A stretch of DNA of 64,000 bases from Ornithodoros turicata (Eukaryota; Arthropoda; Arachnida; Ixodida; Argasidae), in NCBI RefSeq assembly GCF_037126465.1, contig NC_088201.1, forward strand, positions 230,846,258-230,910,257. Reading direction: 5' to 3'. This document shows, piece by piece, positions 19,160-30,720 of this stretch (position 1 is its first letter; every line of letters starts with the position of its first letter). The position numbers were made by a program, and so were the translations under genes. The notes beneath the pieces are model-generated. The model did not search any database. It was not told the origin of the DNA and saw nothing but the letters and a program-made list of their open reading frames with translations.

Positions 19160-21850
19160 TTTGGGCATCAATCTAGCCGGCATTAATGCTGTGCAGCCAA
19201 ACGCACCGCAAAGTCCTCCAAACGAGTACAGCTCAGTGTTTTTCACTCAACTGGACGGTCACATCGGAGAACCGGTTCACACTGAGCCTCATCCGGACGT
19301 CCATCCAAAGTTTCTCAAGTCCAGTTGTGTTCGATTCGCCCTTCGCAGTAAGGTCGAAGAAGAGCAAGACAAGCTAGAGTCGTAAGTCATCTTGTAACCT
19401 CTACAGTCGTCAACCTGGGCGACTTATTTGGTTGTTGTACAGAAGGAAAATGGTTTACTAGGACTTTGGGGGGACTACAGATGCACAGTCAACAGTGTCG
19501 TGAAATCCACCTAATCACTTCCTACGGCAACGGAACTTGTTGCTTCGACCAGAGGAGGGACGCCTTTTTCCCGTATGGACCTCGCTCAAGCCTATCAACA
19601 GCTTCGAGAAGATGACGAAACGACTGAAATCCTCAATCCTCTTACAATGCTCAAGATGACCCACGAGGTCAACCGTCTACCGTTTGGAGTGTCCGTATCT
19701 CCTCTCATTTTTCAACACTTTAGGACACCCTTTTATCGGGGTTGGATGGTGCTGCATGCTATCTCACGATAACATCTTTTCTGATCCAGGCCCTGAACAG
19801 CATCTTTGTCGTTTGTCAGCTGTGTTCGAGGGACTGAAGAAAGTTGGAATGAAGATAAAAAAGAAAGATGGGTCTTTGGCGTAAACAGCGTGGCGTTCCT
19901 AGGTTGCTGATGTTCCCCTGACTAGAGACAAGGTTCAAGCAATAGTAGATGTTCCTGAACCTGAGAACAAGGAGGAGTGTGAATCATTCCTTGGCATGAC
20001 CAGTTTTTATGACAACTCCTTGCCAGGAAAAGTATCGATGGGAGAGCTGCTGAACCGGTTGCTGGTAAAAATGCGACGTGGAGCTCACTCTAGAATGACT
20101 CTTGGGCCGCCCCCAGAGAACTCTTGGCTTCGTCTCATGTCCTGGTACATTTCTACGAAACGCGTCCTCTTCATTTATCCTGCGATGCCTCAGGTATGGC
20201 CTTGGAGCAGTCTTGTCCAAATGCGACGACTCTCGTTGCGAGCAACCAGTGGCATACGCTTCACGGACATTAGGACAGAGCGAAGGAAATGCTGGCTTGG
20301 CGATCATCTTTGGAATCACATACTTTCACCTGTACACTGCTGGCAGACGTGTTTTGATATTCACTGATCATAAGCCTCTGTTTGACATGATGGGTCATGA
20401 ACATTCCCCGCTGCAGTTACTCTCGCCCCGTATGTTACGATGGTGCCTCAAGCTCAGCGCCTACGATTACGAGCTGTACTTATCATTTAACAATGTCCAT
20501 TTAACAACGACGCAGATTCCTGGAGTCGTTTGCCCCTTCCTCCGAAAATGAACGACGGTGAAGTACTTGCCGGCGTTCTGCTGCCGTCCACGTTGAAGCG
20601 CTCACTGCAGAACGAATATCCCGATACATGGCAAAGGGTTCCGTACTGTCGACGGTCTTCAAAGGCTTACAGAAAGACAAAACATATGAGCTGCAAGCGA
20701 AAGCTTTCATGCCTTTCTGAACCCGTTTCACGGAACTCTCCATTCACCGTGGTTGTGCGCTATGGGGCTCGCGAGTTGTTCTGCCAAAATACGTTCGGGG
20801 AGCTGCTTTGATGGCGTTGCATGGTTACTACCCTGACATGCTAACACGCCATGGCATGTCAGCCATGAAATCCTGTGCGAGAAGCCACTTCTGTCGCCCA
20901 CATTGAAATGAAATGAGTCCTGACTCTCCATGGCACATTTGGATCTGATTCGATTGAGGGTATATCGTACCCTGTAGCTGTTGATGCCTTCTGCAAGTGG
21001 GTTGAGGTCAAACCAACCACGACGACTAGCGCTGTGCTGGACGCATTGCGTTCACCTTTTGCTACATTTGGCGTGCCGCGTCTTTTGGTCACCGATAACG
21101 CTCCTAATTTCGTTTCTCGTGACATTTTCTGCAAAAGGAATGGTGTCACCCACTCTACATTCCGCTCCGTATCATCCAGTAAGCAATGGACAAGTAGAAC
21201 GAATGGTTGCTGAGATCAATCATGCGCCGAGAAAGCTCGTCTGCAAGATATTCAGGTTCCTCTATCGGCAACATTGACAGTGACGTCCACGGGACACACG
21301 CCGGCACACCTCATGTTCGGTCATCGATGGTCAATGCTTTTGGCTGCATGCACCCACATATCATCCCGTCTCCGATCCTTCTGTGGACACCGACGGAAGC
21401 GCAAGGAAATTTGAAGACCACCAGCCAGTATGCATACGAAGCTCTCCGGTCAACTGAAATGGATCTCTGCAGTGGTTCTACAAAAGATCGCCATTCGGTC
21501 TTTCCTGGTTAAGACCTCCGACGGATCAGTAGCACGCCGTCATGTGGACAACATCCAGCAGCGCTTTCCACAGAAGGAAGAAGGCCTACAACATATCCCA
21601 CCGCCTGAAGTGTCATCAATGCGACCGGAATTTCGGTTCCCCAGCGCCTTTCAGGGCACATCACATTCTTCGTACACCGGTCTTCAAGATGAAACGAGAA
21701 CTGGACCACCACATTTCCAACACGCTACGCCGACAGTTGTGCCAAAGTCAACGAGCGGTAAGGTTGCAGAGGAACCCACAGTTCCTCGACCCTCGGGGCA
21801 TCAGCATAGATCTCCGGACCGTTTAGGCTCTCTTGTGAAAGATTAGCTAA
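19160..21850 (+). pseudogene. RT, RNase H and integrase of the nested Ty3 element
   Basis: The pre-RT region has KFLKSSCVRFALRSKVEEE (19305-19370). RT shows MDLAQAYQQLREDDE and NRLPFGVSVSPLIFQHF (19575-19720), but the Y.DD box is destroyed after a shift. RNase H shows SCDASGYGLGAVLS, PVAYASRTLG, FTDHKPLFDMM and LLSPRMLRWCLKLSAYDYEL (20180-20490). Integrase shows YPVAVDAFCKWVEVKPTTTT, LVTDNAPNFVS and PYHPVSNGQVERMVAEI (20960-21220), with a tail SDGSVARRHVDNIQQR near the end. Many frameshifts; inactive. Confidence 0.85.
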
Positions 21851-21861
21851 GAGGGGAGAAT

Positions 21862-21996
21862 TGCTGTATAATGACGATAGCTCTAGTAGCATCGGCCTTT
21901 GGTATGAGCGCACGGTGCGAGTGTATCCTGTATTCTGTCTGGTAGTTGTTCGGAAATAAACCTTCTCTGGGCAACTAAGCGGTTCGGTACACTACA
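21862..21996 (+). repeat. 3' LTR of the nested Ty3 element
   Basis: TGCTGTATAATGACGATAGC ... CACTACA, with AATAAA at 21955-21960, followed by the ATTTC duplication. It matches the 5' LTR throughout apart from small indels. Confidence 0.8.
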
Positions 21997-22001
21997 ATTT
22001 C

Positions 22002-22310
22002 TGTCTGTTCCTCCCTCGTGGTCCCGACATGGTTTCCCTGGACCGTCTCAAGCTCGGGACATCTGTCCTGTGGAACGCCTTGCTCCCCATGACTCCGGCT
22101 ATCCCTTATCCTTTACCGCGCTGGTTACCCGAATCACACGAGGGTGGGGGAGCCATGTAGCCGTTGTGCCGCAGGCTCATGTCAATTGCCTGACTTCCAG
22201 CCACATTCTTATATGCTCTGTGGTACATTGTCTCGACCGTGCGCCGAGGTTTCAGTATTCGTGGGCATGCTTTCATCTGCCATTAAACATCGTTCCATTG
22301 TAGAGTACGA
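22002..22310 (+). pseudogene. Tail of the outer gypsy element and its probable 3' LTR
   Basis: VSLDRLKLG (22027-22053) is the 'VS.DRLKPA' motif that follows GPY/F in Ty3 integrases and continues the frame interrupted at 15980. The stop falls in GGAGCCATGTAG at about 22152. TGTAGCC at about 22155 is a plausible LTR start, as in many Ty3 elements; its end is not identifiable. Confidence 0.6.
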
Positions 22311-23016
22311 CTGTAGTGGTTCCTTTCTCTGCACACCCTTTCTAAACTGACGGGCGTAGTTCATTGCAGCCGTCATTATATGATCACTATTATGTCTCGC
22401 ATTGACGGCATCAGAAGTAAAACCTCCTTCATCAGGAATAGTACCACTCCTGAGCCGATGACGGCCATAGCTGGAGCATTTATACCTGCTGGTTGTGCTT
22501 TCCATCACCAAATTATAGTCGACCTTGGTCGTGATCACATATTTTGTGCGAAAATGTTTCCCCGCGCGTACCTTAGTAGTCAATAACTTGTTGATTATCG
22601 TGCAAACGTGTGGGGCATATTATAATATTTAAACCAACAAGAACGACACACACGTGCAACAGACACACGTACCGAAATATATCATTCAAACTCTGTCAGC
22701 TGAACCTGGGAAATGATTGCGCTGCCAGAGGACTAGAGGGGCAAAGCACGCCATAACATTACTTGAGACACATATCATCCTGGTGACCGAAGACCGCTAG
22801 ATGGTAGAAAAGAAATCTCCTTCGCACTCCGCTGTTTCACGTACCTTTTCTTTTTTTTTCCCTGGAAACGACACACACACACAAGCTATCTCTCTTTCGT
22901 TCGCTTTCGCTCTATCCGAAGGCTAAATGTCTTGAAAGAAGGGAGTAACCTTGCCAATTGGCTGTAGCACAGAGACGAGATGTTTGTGCAAATTGAATGA
23001 TTGCCGCAAACAGATA
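22311..23016. other. No gene recognised
   Basis: Contains a short (CA)n tract at 22868-22882 and pyrimidine-rich DNA. No coding motif or repeat family identified. Confidence 0.5.
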
Positions 23017-23860
23017 CAGTTGACCCCCGTTTATCCGGACTTCATTTATCCGGATCCCGCTATATCCGGACAAAAGGCACGGGAACGGATTTTCCTCCAT
23101 GTATTTTGTTCTCGTTTATCCGGACTTCAGCTTCCGGACTCGGACAAGAATTCCAGGGAACGAAAGTCCAAAATTCTTGTAATCCAGTTTCAGATATCCG
23201 GACTACCGTGAGTAAGAGGAGGCGCTGACCCCGCTTCGTCACCCTTTTCGCTGTGTTGGGGTTATTCCCGTCACACGTCAGGGACCTACATTCCTCCGTA
23301 GGGGAGACAGCCGTGCACGATGACCCCCTTTTTTATTTGTGTGCGTTGGGTCACGTTGACCAGTCGAGTCATTTGGAAATATCTCGAGCAACTGTCCGGT
23401 TCTAGAGGGGAAAACTCCAACCCGAGGGCCTGCTGCTTACGGCCCGTTGGCCGATGAAGACAATCCCCTAGCTGAGTTGCGATCCCTTGATAAGGATGAT
23501 GACGCGTGAGCAGGTATGACTGATGACGGTGTGATTGCTGCTGTTGCCTCCGATGCTGTGCAGCAAGGCGGTGCCGATTACGCCAGTCAGAAACAAGGCT
23601 CCGACATTGACACTTTGCGTCCGCACTGACATTCTTCGAGCAGCGCAACAGCGCGGCTCAACTCTATGCAAGTAGCAAAAGTTTGCAGGAATCGAGTGCC
23701 TACACTACTATGTAACAGCTGTCATTGACGAGATTTCTGTGTTTTAATTAAACCTGGCTCTGTAGGACGTTTCTATTTGGTCGTTTCATTTATCCGGATG
23801 CCCCGGTATCCGGACGATTTCGCCGGGAACGGCACCGTCCGGATAAACGGGGGTCGACTG
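23017..23860. mobile_element. pogo/Tigger-like DNA transposon remnant, 844 bp, TA duplication
   Basis: Starts CAGTTGACCCCCGTTTATCC at 23017 after TA and ends with its inverted counterpart GGATAAACGGGGGTCGACTG at 23860 before TA. TTTATCCGGA words repeat near both ends. These are the classic pogo-type terminal repeats of the Tc1/mariner superfamily. Only a vestige of the transposase C-terminus may remain (DEDNPLAEL, 23456 on); the catalytic domain is missing. Confidence 0.85.
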
Positions 23861-23862
23861 TA

Positions 23863-26723
23863 TAAGGAAATAATTTTTCTATACTTGTATTTGTATTTGA
23901 AGAACAGAACCAAGGAACCTGTGGAGTAGAAAATGACGAAAAGTAGAAAATGATGTTTCAAGGTCTTGAAACTTTGCAAACCGATAGTCATTTGTCTCAT
24001 GCTTGAACCTTTTTTTTTTTTTCAAGTTGAAGAGAAATAGCTACATTCTCACCGATGCCCAGGTAACATATGGTGCGCTAGTATACGTCTAAAAATGGGC
24101 TAATTTGAGACTTTAGGGATTCGGACAGATTTAGACCTTTAGAAGCCGTTCATAACGCTATACATGTTTTAGACGTCTAAAAAGTGTGGTCTACGAGACA
24201 TGGCCAAGATATTTCGCTACCGCTCGTCTGCCGTTAGACATCTAGAAACAGGTCACACTTTGGCCACATTTAGGCTTGCATCACAAATTTATGCAACCAT
24301 TCTCACAGGGGCTATCACAGAGCGTTGCCTCTGTGCTCTGCGAAAAATTACCAAAGCAGTTTGCTTTTGCTGCTGTCATGACAGAGCGACCGTCAGGTTC
24401 GACGTGATTAAATTCAATTTTTATTTGCACTGACCCCATAAACAACCTGGTCTGAATAAAGTTAAAGATTGTTAGAAGCAGGCAAAACGAAATACGACAG
24501 CACAAGAGTGCTGCGATGAGACAAAAAATAAGTGCGAAACAGCCTTCTGCGCGAGTTTCGAAACGGCGTCTGCAGAGGGCGCCGCTAGTGGCGCAGCGTA
24601 AAGGCGGGGTCCCATAACCTCGATTTGAGTAGCAGCAGCAGCGCAATTTGATGCGATTGATGCGATTTTGATGCGGCAATGATGCGATTTTGAAAAGCTC
24701 ATACTTCGAAAACCATTCAGGAGTGTCGCATAGATAGACGCCATGAACGCGATCGTCACACTGGCTCCTCCCCCCCCCATATATTATTTTCTCCACGGAT
24801 TTGCACGATTTGCGTGGGTCAATCAGTGGCAGGTAGAGAGGGGGCTCGAGCCCCTCTAGCCCCCCCCCCCCCCCCGTGGCTACGCCACTGCAGGGCGGAG
24901 AGTGATGGCAGAAGGTTTGTGGCTGGTTGTTCTGTGATTTGTTTCTGAAGACCTGGACACGCTTATGATTGCCAGTAGTTTGGAGCGCGTGTTCAATCAT
25001 CGGGACTGAGTGAAGCGAGCTTTCAGGACATCATTCGTATCATAAAGTTCAATAAATTGTTCGACCGAACCTACCTGATACATACGTTTTGTACCAGAGT
25101 TGTAGCTAACATGTTCGCTTGTTTTCTGGAAAGTACTTCAAAACACGTGACCTGGTAACCTACAAGCAAATTACGGTCACGTCCATGTTGTGTGAAAACC
25201 ATACCGACTACATTTCTTGTAAGGGTCGACGACTTGCAAGCTAAGTTGTTGTAAATGAAACTGACTCTTGAAAAGGGTTCGGTAACGATAGACAATGTGC
25301 AGGCTACAAAAACATTCGGTAGGGATAGACAATGAACTCGTTACCTTATGAAAACAGGCAGAAACTAGCGATAACTAGCAGAAGAGGCCTTCGTTTTCGT
25401 TACACAGCTTTATTTCGCTAACAGGAACGTACGCGTTTGACAGTCACCATAAATGAAAATATCGAATCCTAGTAACGAAGCGATATTAATACGACAAACT
25501 CCTGTAGGAGAGTTTCCGTACAGCAGCAGCAGGTGCTGCATAGCAGTGCGAAAGGACGAACCCACATTGAATGTCGCGAGACTTCCTACATATCAACGGA
25601 GAGTCAATTAGGTAATATGAGGCGCAGACCACCACCACAATCATTTCACGGTCCATTTGTGAGTTACAGATTCATGATATGTCTCACACACGTCAGCCTT
25701 TCACCTATAGAATTGCAGTCGTACGTGTGTATAAACAATGCCAATAGTACCACATATGCGGTTAGGCCTAATCAATCCCCTTAAGCCTTTCCCCAACCTG
25801 TGCTCCCCGTGCTGTCTTGAATTATTTGGCATTTGCCGCAGGATCTTTCTCCTTACTTTTTGTACACAGATGCTCAAAACTTGTTGCAATTTTCGCCCGC
25901 CCCTAGTATTTTGTTGTTCTGTCTTTCTCGCATAGAACTACGACGGTGCTCGCGACGCCGTTGTCTGAAATATCCAGCCTGTGGCGGAGCGGTCCCTTAT
26001 CCGCGGTATCGCGCTCGAAGACACTATACCAATACCGACTCTGAAAGGAGGCCGCGCTCAGTCACCACCTGTCGGGAGAGGTAACCCTCAGATTCCTGGG
26101 TGCCGTCTTCTAGCAAGAGAGTGAGAGTGAGGGATAGCGGCCTCCCCTGGGAGACTGTATTGGTGGCCACCTGTCGCCGATCTCTGCAACTACCAGCCGT
26201 GAAGAAGCAACATGGCGGGTCACTCTGGAGCGGTTTCTTTGATGCGGCATCCATGATTTTCGAATAAACTGTTTCACTCCACTCTATTCCTGTTAGTTTT
26301 TTTCTTGTTTATGCACACAACGCACAGAGTGCAATTAGCGGGGTGACTCACTGGGTGATGTGACTACTGTGGGGGTTCCTAGTTAGCTCAAATTGCTAAT
26401 TTAATCGTGTCCCCTGTGCGTTGTGGAAGCTAGTGGGCATACTGCTGACATAGCATATACTACTGCAGCGCGTACTATTGACCCTGTATGAGGCAAATGA
26501 GCTTTGTGCCGGAAATTGCTATTTGGCGGCTGTACTAACGGGAGACCTTCTCTGCAGGAATCTTTGCCTGGTTGTCCGTCTCAATGCCATAGCTGTCGCG
26601 CTGTTTGTGCTATGTTTGCGCACGTGCAAGAAAGGTGATTTTGTGGGGAAAATGCGACACAAAAGGGAAGATATGACTCTCCCATATCCGCCCATATACT
26701 GGTAACCTGGCTTCCTTACTATA
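23863..26723. other. No host gene seen; includes a hAT-like terminus with a poly-C run
   Basis: On the minus strand, 24890 downward reads CAGTGGCGTAGCCACGG, then a run of 16-18 G, then GAGGGGCTCGAGCCCC. This is the kind of end found on hAT-type elements; the mate end was not found. 24640-24690 repeats atgcgattttgatgcg. At 25968-26270 a stretch ends with cgaataaactgtttcac and could be part of a solo LTR, but no second copy is available to test it. Nothing else recognised. Confidence 0.4.
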
Positions 26724-28018
26724 CACTCTAAATCGTTTTACACCTTAAAGGGTGTAAATCAAAATGTTCATGGCGCACACCTTTTAAGGTGTATTTTAAC
26801 ACCCTCATGGCAATTGGGGTGTAAAGGGTGTAACGCCGAATAATACTGCTGGGTTTGTGGCAATATGCTGGTAACTGTGTATTCACAATTACCAGCATAT
26901 TGCGTATAATCACACTGAGGTCCGTATGTGTATGCACATCAAGGTGATTAATTATGTGTGTAAACATGCACAGCCGACATACAGACAATCATGTATGGCA
27001 TGGCAGCTGTGCATGGCAATGAAGCATGGCAGCTGTATATAGCTTTTCGTGAAATTGTAGACCTTCTCATGAGCAGGCACCTCCCCCACATGCATGTTCA
27101 TTACTTAGAACGTTGCATTTATTCGTTTCTTCAAGGCTTTGCAGTGTTGTACCCACAAATATCTAACCCCTGTAAAATACATTACGTTGTTCATTATCCG
27201 CGACTCATCAGGATGTTTGGTCCTCTCCTATCTGTGTGGTAGCACGCGTTTCGAAGGGAAACACTAGCATTTTAAAGATGTTGCTAGAAAAACTCGACAT
27301 TTTAAGAACATAACCCTTTCATTAGCAAGAAGACATCAATTTTATCAAATGTATGTGTGGTTGCAGCCCTTCATCAGAAATGCCACATCTACTGATGGTT
27401 CCAAGGAGATAATACTTCAACATAACCCAGAAGCAATTCAGAGTTACGTTCATGACCGTGATATTCACGCAGAATCTATAGTCTATGTGAAAAGTGCAGT
27501 TGATAATGATAACACATTTGCTGTTGGCTGTGTTGTTGCCAAAGAATCTTCCGAGGAGGACTTACCCGTGTTCGTTGAGATTGCAGGCATACATGTTATT
27601 AACTCTGATACAAACATTAACTACAGTTGAGTATGATGGGCACTATCATGTATTTGTTCTGTCTTGCAATGAGGAGCAAGGTGTTTTAGAAATTTAAGGA
27701 CTATCTCAACAGATCTTCTAAATCTGCATGCATTACCAGATGGTAGACGTGTTGTAAATCCAGGCCATGCACTTTTGTAATGTAACTTCCCGTTCCTTGT
27801 TGTTGTATATATTTACTTTTGTTCATGTGAACGAAAATAAACATACTCCCTTTCTATACCCAGGCGACACACTTATCATCATACTTCACCTGAGGGCGTA
27901 GTACACCATTGTTACGCCCTCAGGAACTTCCAAAACAAAGTTGTAGGGTGTGAAATGGGTGTGATCTTTGTTAATACACCTATTTTACACTTTTAAAGGT
28001 GTGAAACGATTTAGAGTG
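26724..28018 (+). mobile_element. CACTA/EnSpm-like DNA transposon remnant, 1.3 kb
   Basis: CACTCTAAATCGTTTTACACC at the left is mirrored by GTGAAACGATTTAGAGTG at the right, with TA on each side. Sub-terminal DNA repeats ACACCTTTTAAGGTGT palindromes near both ends. Between them lies a transposase fragment (26991-27630). Ends starting CACT and TTTACACC sub-repeats suit animal EnSpm elements; the TA flank could equally be part of a 2-3 bp duplication. Confidence 0.65.
26991..27630 (+). pseudogene. C-terminal transposase fragment of the CACTA-like element
   Basis: Two frames joined by one shift after 27240 read LYIAFREIVDLLMS, FLQGFAVLYPQI, KIHYVVHYPRLIRMFGPL, then RFEGKH, FKDVARKTRHFKNITLSLAR and RRHQFYQM. 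This 'H(F/Y)..HYP..I..FGPL..FE.KH...K' pattern is found in the C-terminal part of EnSpm-type transposases and related animal proteins. One stop and one frameshift; the catalytic half is absent. Confidence 0.6.
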
Positions 28019-28367
28019 TAGCTTAAGCTCAATTGAACCTTCTTGTTAACAATGCGGAGTTCTAAGCGAGTCGCTCTCAGTCCTGTCCAGCAGGGGCCGA
28101 GAACTCGAACCTGTTAGAGGTACGCATTGACCTTAGGTGATGTTAGGGACAAAAATAGAAATTGCAGTAATTACCACAGCATATGTACCGACATAGTCTG
28201 GATGTTAGTCTTGTAGTAGTCTCCCGACATAGTCTCTTATGAACGTCGATACAATTGACGTACCCTGTATACAGCGCTGTCATGCATTGCTTGGCCTGTG
28301 TAGCTCCTCGCAGTAGTTTGCAACTTTACGTGAGACACAGTGTAACTCCATTAACCTTGATTTTCAG

Positions 28368-28515
28368 GGAAATGAACCTGGACGCCGTAATGTTCCAGAC
28401 TTCGCAGACATACAGGCTGCTAAGAACGGTCCCAGAGCTAGAAGGTGTTGTCTGCTATCCGAGAGGGCCAGCAATGTGGACCGATCTTGGGGAATTTTGG
28501 GATCAAACGACTTTC
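28368..28515 (+). CDS. GH18-like host gene, exon with the degenerate active-site strand
   Basis: Bounded by ttgattttcag| and |GTAAGTG, 148 nt. The first base completes AAG with the exon at 7147-7274, and the exon ends in phase 0. Right after the joined QRYIK comes EMNLDAVMFQTSQTY, which falls where GH18 enzymes have 'GFDGLDLDWEYP'. Only the first Asp matches; the catalytic Glu position is Ser. The exon goes on with LEGVVCYPRGPAMWTDL. The product is therefore probably a chitinase-like protein without hydrolase activity. Identity rests on motif position and splice phase; a database search was not possible. Confidence 0.7.
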
Positions 28516-30718
28516 GTAAGTGGGCTCCATGCACCAATATTGCGACATATGAAGCAGTACATTTAGTAGAGAAAGACGATTTAGGTGGAAAAGGTTTGAA
28601 AGTAACACAAGGCAGGTCACACGAATGGCTGGGACTTTCTTGGCACGACAATCGATGGACGACTTGCCTTCCTTCAAAAGGTGTCGTTCCTTTCCCAGAA
28701 TTGTGAGACATCCAGAAAAAAAAGTTGACTGGCAAACAGGAATTTTTGTTTTACAATAAAGTGCGAGTAGGTCAGCTGTTTGTGCAGCCTCCTCCAGCTT
28801 CTCGCTTCACTGTCTGGTGTTAATTATTCTTAATTAAATCGCAATGAAATAATAGCTGTAATATAAAGTTCCAGAACAAGGGTGCGTGATCACCGTGTGC
28901 GTTGCTTCATCTTTTTCACCATAGTGATCTCGTCCGTCTGCGATGTTGATGATGGAAAAAAAAAAAAGGTTCTTTTCATTAGGGAGTTTTAGTGTATCCT
29001 ACGCTATGCGTTTGCATACTGAAAGGATAGCGTTGATAACTATTGCGGTGTGTGCAGAACCATCAACGACCAACGGCGCAAAGGCCATAGCGTACATGCA
29101 CTAAACCTCTGTTGGGTGAGCGTTGGTACATCGCTAGCGGGACCGCGGTGGACTATAGCGTCTACCACACTCTATAAACCTATAAGACCTATATATATAG
29201 ACCTATATATATATCGCCGCATGTTCACGACGAATGTGAACAGTCGCCCGGCATGGGGCCCGGTTGGACTGTGCGCTCCGGGCCGACAACAGCACAGGGG
29301 GCGCGAGCACCGTGGGGGGCGACAAGCATGTTTCTCTCAGTCGAGTTCGCTCACGCAGCTAACTGACCCACAATGGATTACCATTATGTGGCGCATCGTC
29401 ACGCGCTAGAACATTCTTAAAGCCACTTGGCATTGCTTCTAACACCTCACGTATTTCACAATCACCTTCGCAAAGCTTGGTGTGAGGTGTAAGGACTGGG
29501 AAGAGCAGCTTCCTCCGCAAGAGCGTCATAATATAAGCCATGTAACGGTGGCACGCGTCCGTTCGTACGTTCCGGATTAAATTTGGTCCCGTGCTGTTGC
29601 GCTGTTAATCTACCTACAAATTTGCTTCATAAACGTCGCGGCTGTAAATACTGGGCCGGGATCTGCGGGCTGAATCGCCTGGCTGGGTCGGTACGGGTAG
29701 CACAAAAACATGAAAGTCGAGCTCTTTTTCGATGGGCCCTGTTAGGCCCGGAAAAGTCAGCCCTGGCGTACATCTGGCGGACACTCTTTGAAGCGAATCG
29801 CTCAGCACTGTCCAGTGCGCGGGGGGAAAGTCCAGACAAGGATGTCTCACGTGCACCTGGTGACAAAAAGTAAAAACGTGCGGGCGTCATAGGTGTGGTA
29901 ATAAATGAAGCTCAAATGTGTCATTTACAACTGATAATGAAGTGTCGTTCCCACCGACGGACGCATGATTTTGAAAGAACGTTACTGTTGGAAACAATCC
30001 GACAGCGTAATCAAATTGCGCGCCCAGATATCACCCATGGTGCTCTCCTAAAACTTTGTACCGCTGTGTGTATCGGTTTGGCCTGGCTGCTGTGCTGCGT
30101 GTGTTTGGGGAACTTAGAGTAGCAGAAATTTATTCTGCATAAATACGAAGGGTACGTCATCTATGGGGACGTTAACATTCCAACATTGTCGAGAGGGGTA
30201 CGTGGTACGCTGTGTCGACACCAGATATGTGTATGACCCATCGTACGCTAGCAGTTTACCAAAAGCTGCAACGAGAGGTTCGTCGCAATTTGTCAAATGC
30301 GTTCGAGCAAGTTTCTAGCGGTTTTCGGCGTGTTTCTTCTTTGCCTACGTCTCTTCACACGACACTGCTGAGAATCTGCAACTGGAGGAAGCTACCAATT
30401 TGTACGTGGTACATTCGTTCTGATAATGAAACAATGATACCAGTGCGAAAGTCTCGAGTCTTCTAGGGAAATATACGAGTGTGTAAACTATGTCGGCGTT
30501 AGGTTGGCCATACCATACAAAGTCAACAAAAATATGCAGCCCCTCGCCCTCTCTGATCCGTTCCCCTATAGATCGAAACGTGAGGAAACATTTCTTGCCT
30601 CGAGTAAAACCTCTTGTATTTTGCATCGATCGAAAGAAAGAAATGCCACCACAGACTGCAAGAATGTAGTTTAAAACCGAGGCGTTAAGTACAAAATTCA
30701 CTTTTATGCACATTGACA
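28516..30718. other. Intron of the host gene; no element recognised
   Basis: Short TA palindromes at 29190-29215 and an A-run at 28955. The minus-strand open region 29359-29541 (60 codons, containing LLRRKLLFPVLTP) and others around 29583-30466 match nothing I know. Confidence 0.4.
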
Positions 30719-30720
30719 TA

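Larger units (their letters stand above)
15981..21996 (+). mobile_element. Full-length Ty3/gypsy LTR retrotransposon with 5-bp target duplication
   Basis: LTRs of about 125-135 bp (15981-16105 and 21862-21996) both run TG...CA and share 'agctctagtRgcatc', 'tatgagcgc', 'ttctgtct' and 'cggaaataaa'. ATTTC stands immediately before the 5' LTR (15976-15980) and after the 3' LTR (21997-22001). Inside are gag, protease, RT, RNase H and integrase in Ty3 order. All are broken, and gag/pro is separated from RT by a tRNA-like repeat and a hAT element. TGGCGAC right after the 5' LTR is a plausible primer-binding site. Confidence 0.85.

Noticed and set aside
24281..25000. 239-codon minus-strand open frame
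   Set aside because: It runs through a poly-C/G tract and a transposon terminus and has no recognisable domain.
25968..26270. Solo LTR
   Set aside because: Only an AATAAA-containing stretch is seen; there is no TG...CA pair with a target duplication and no second copy.
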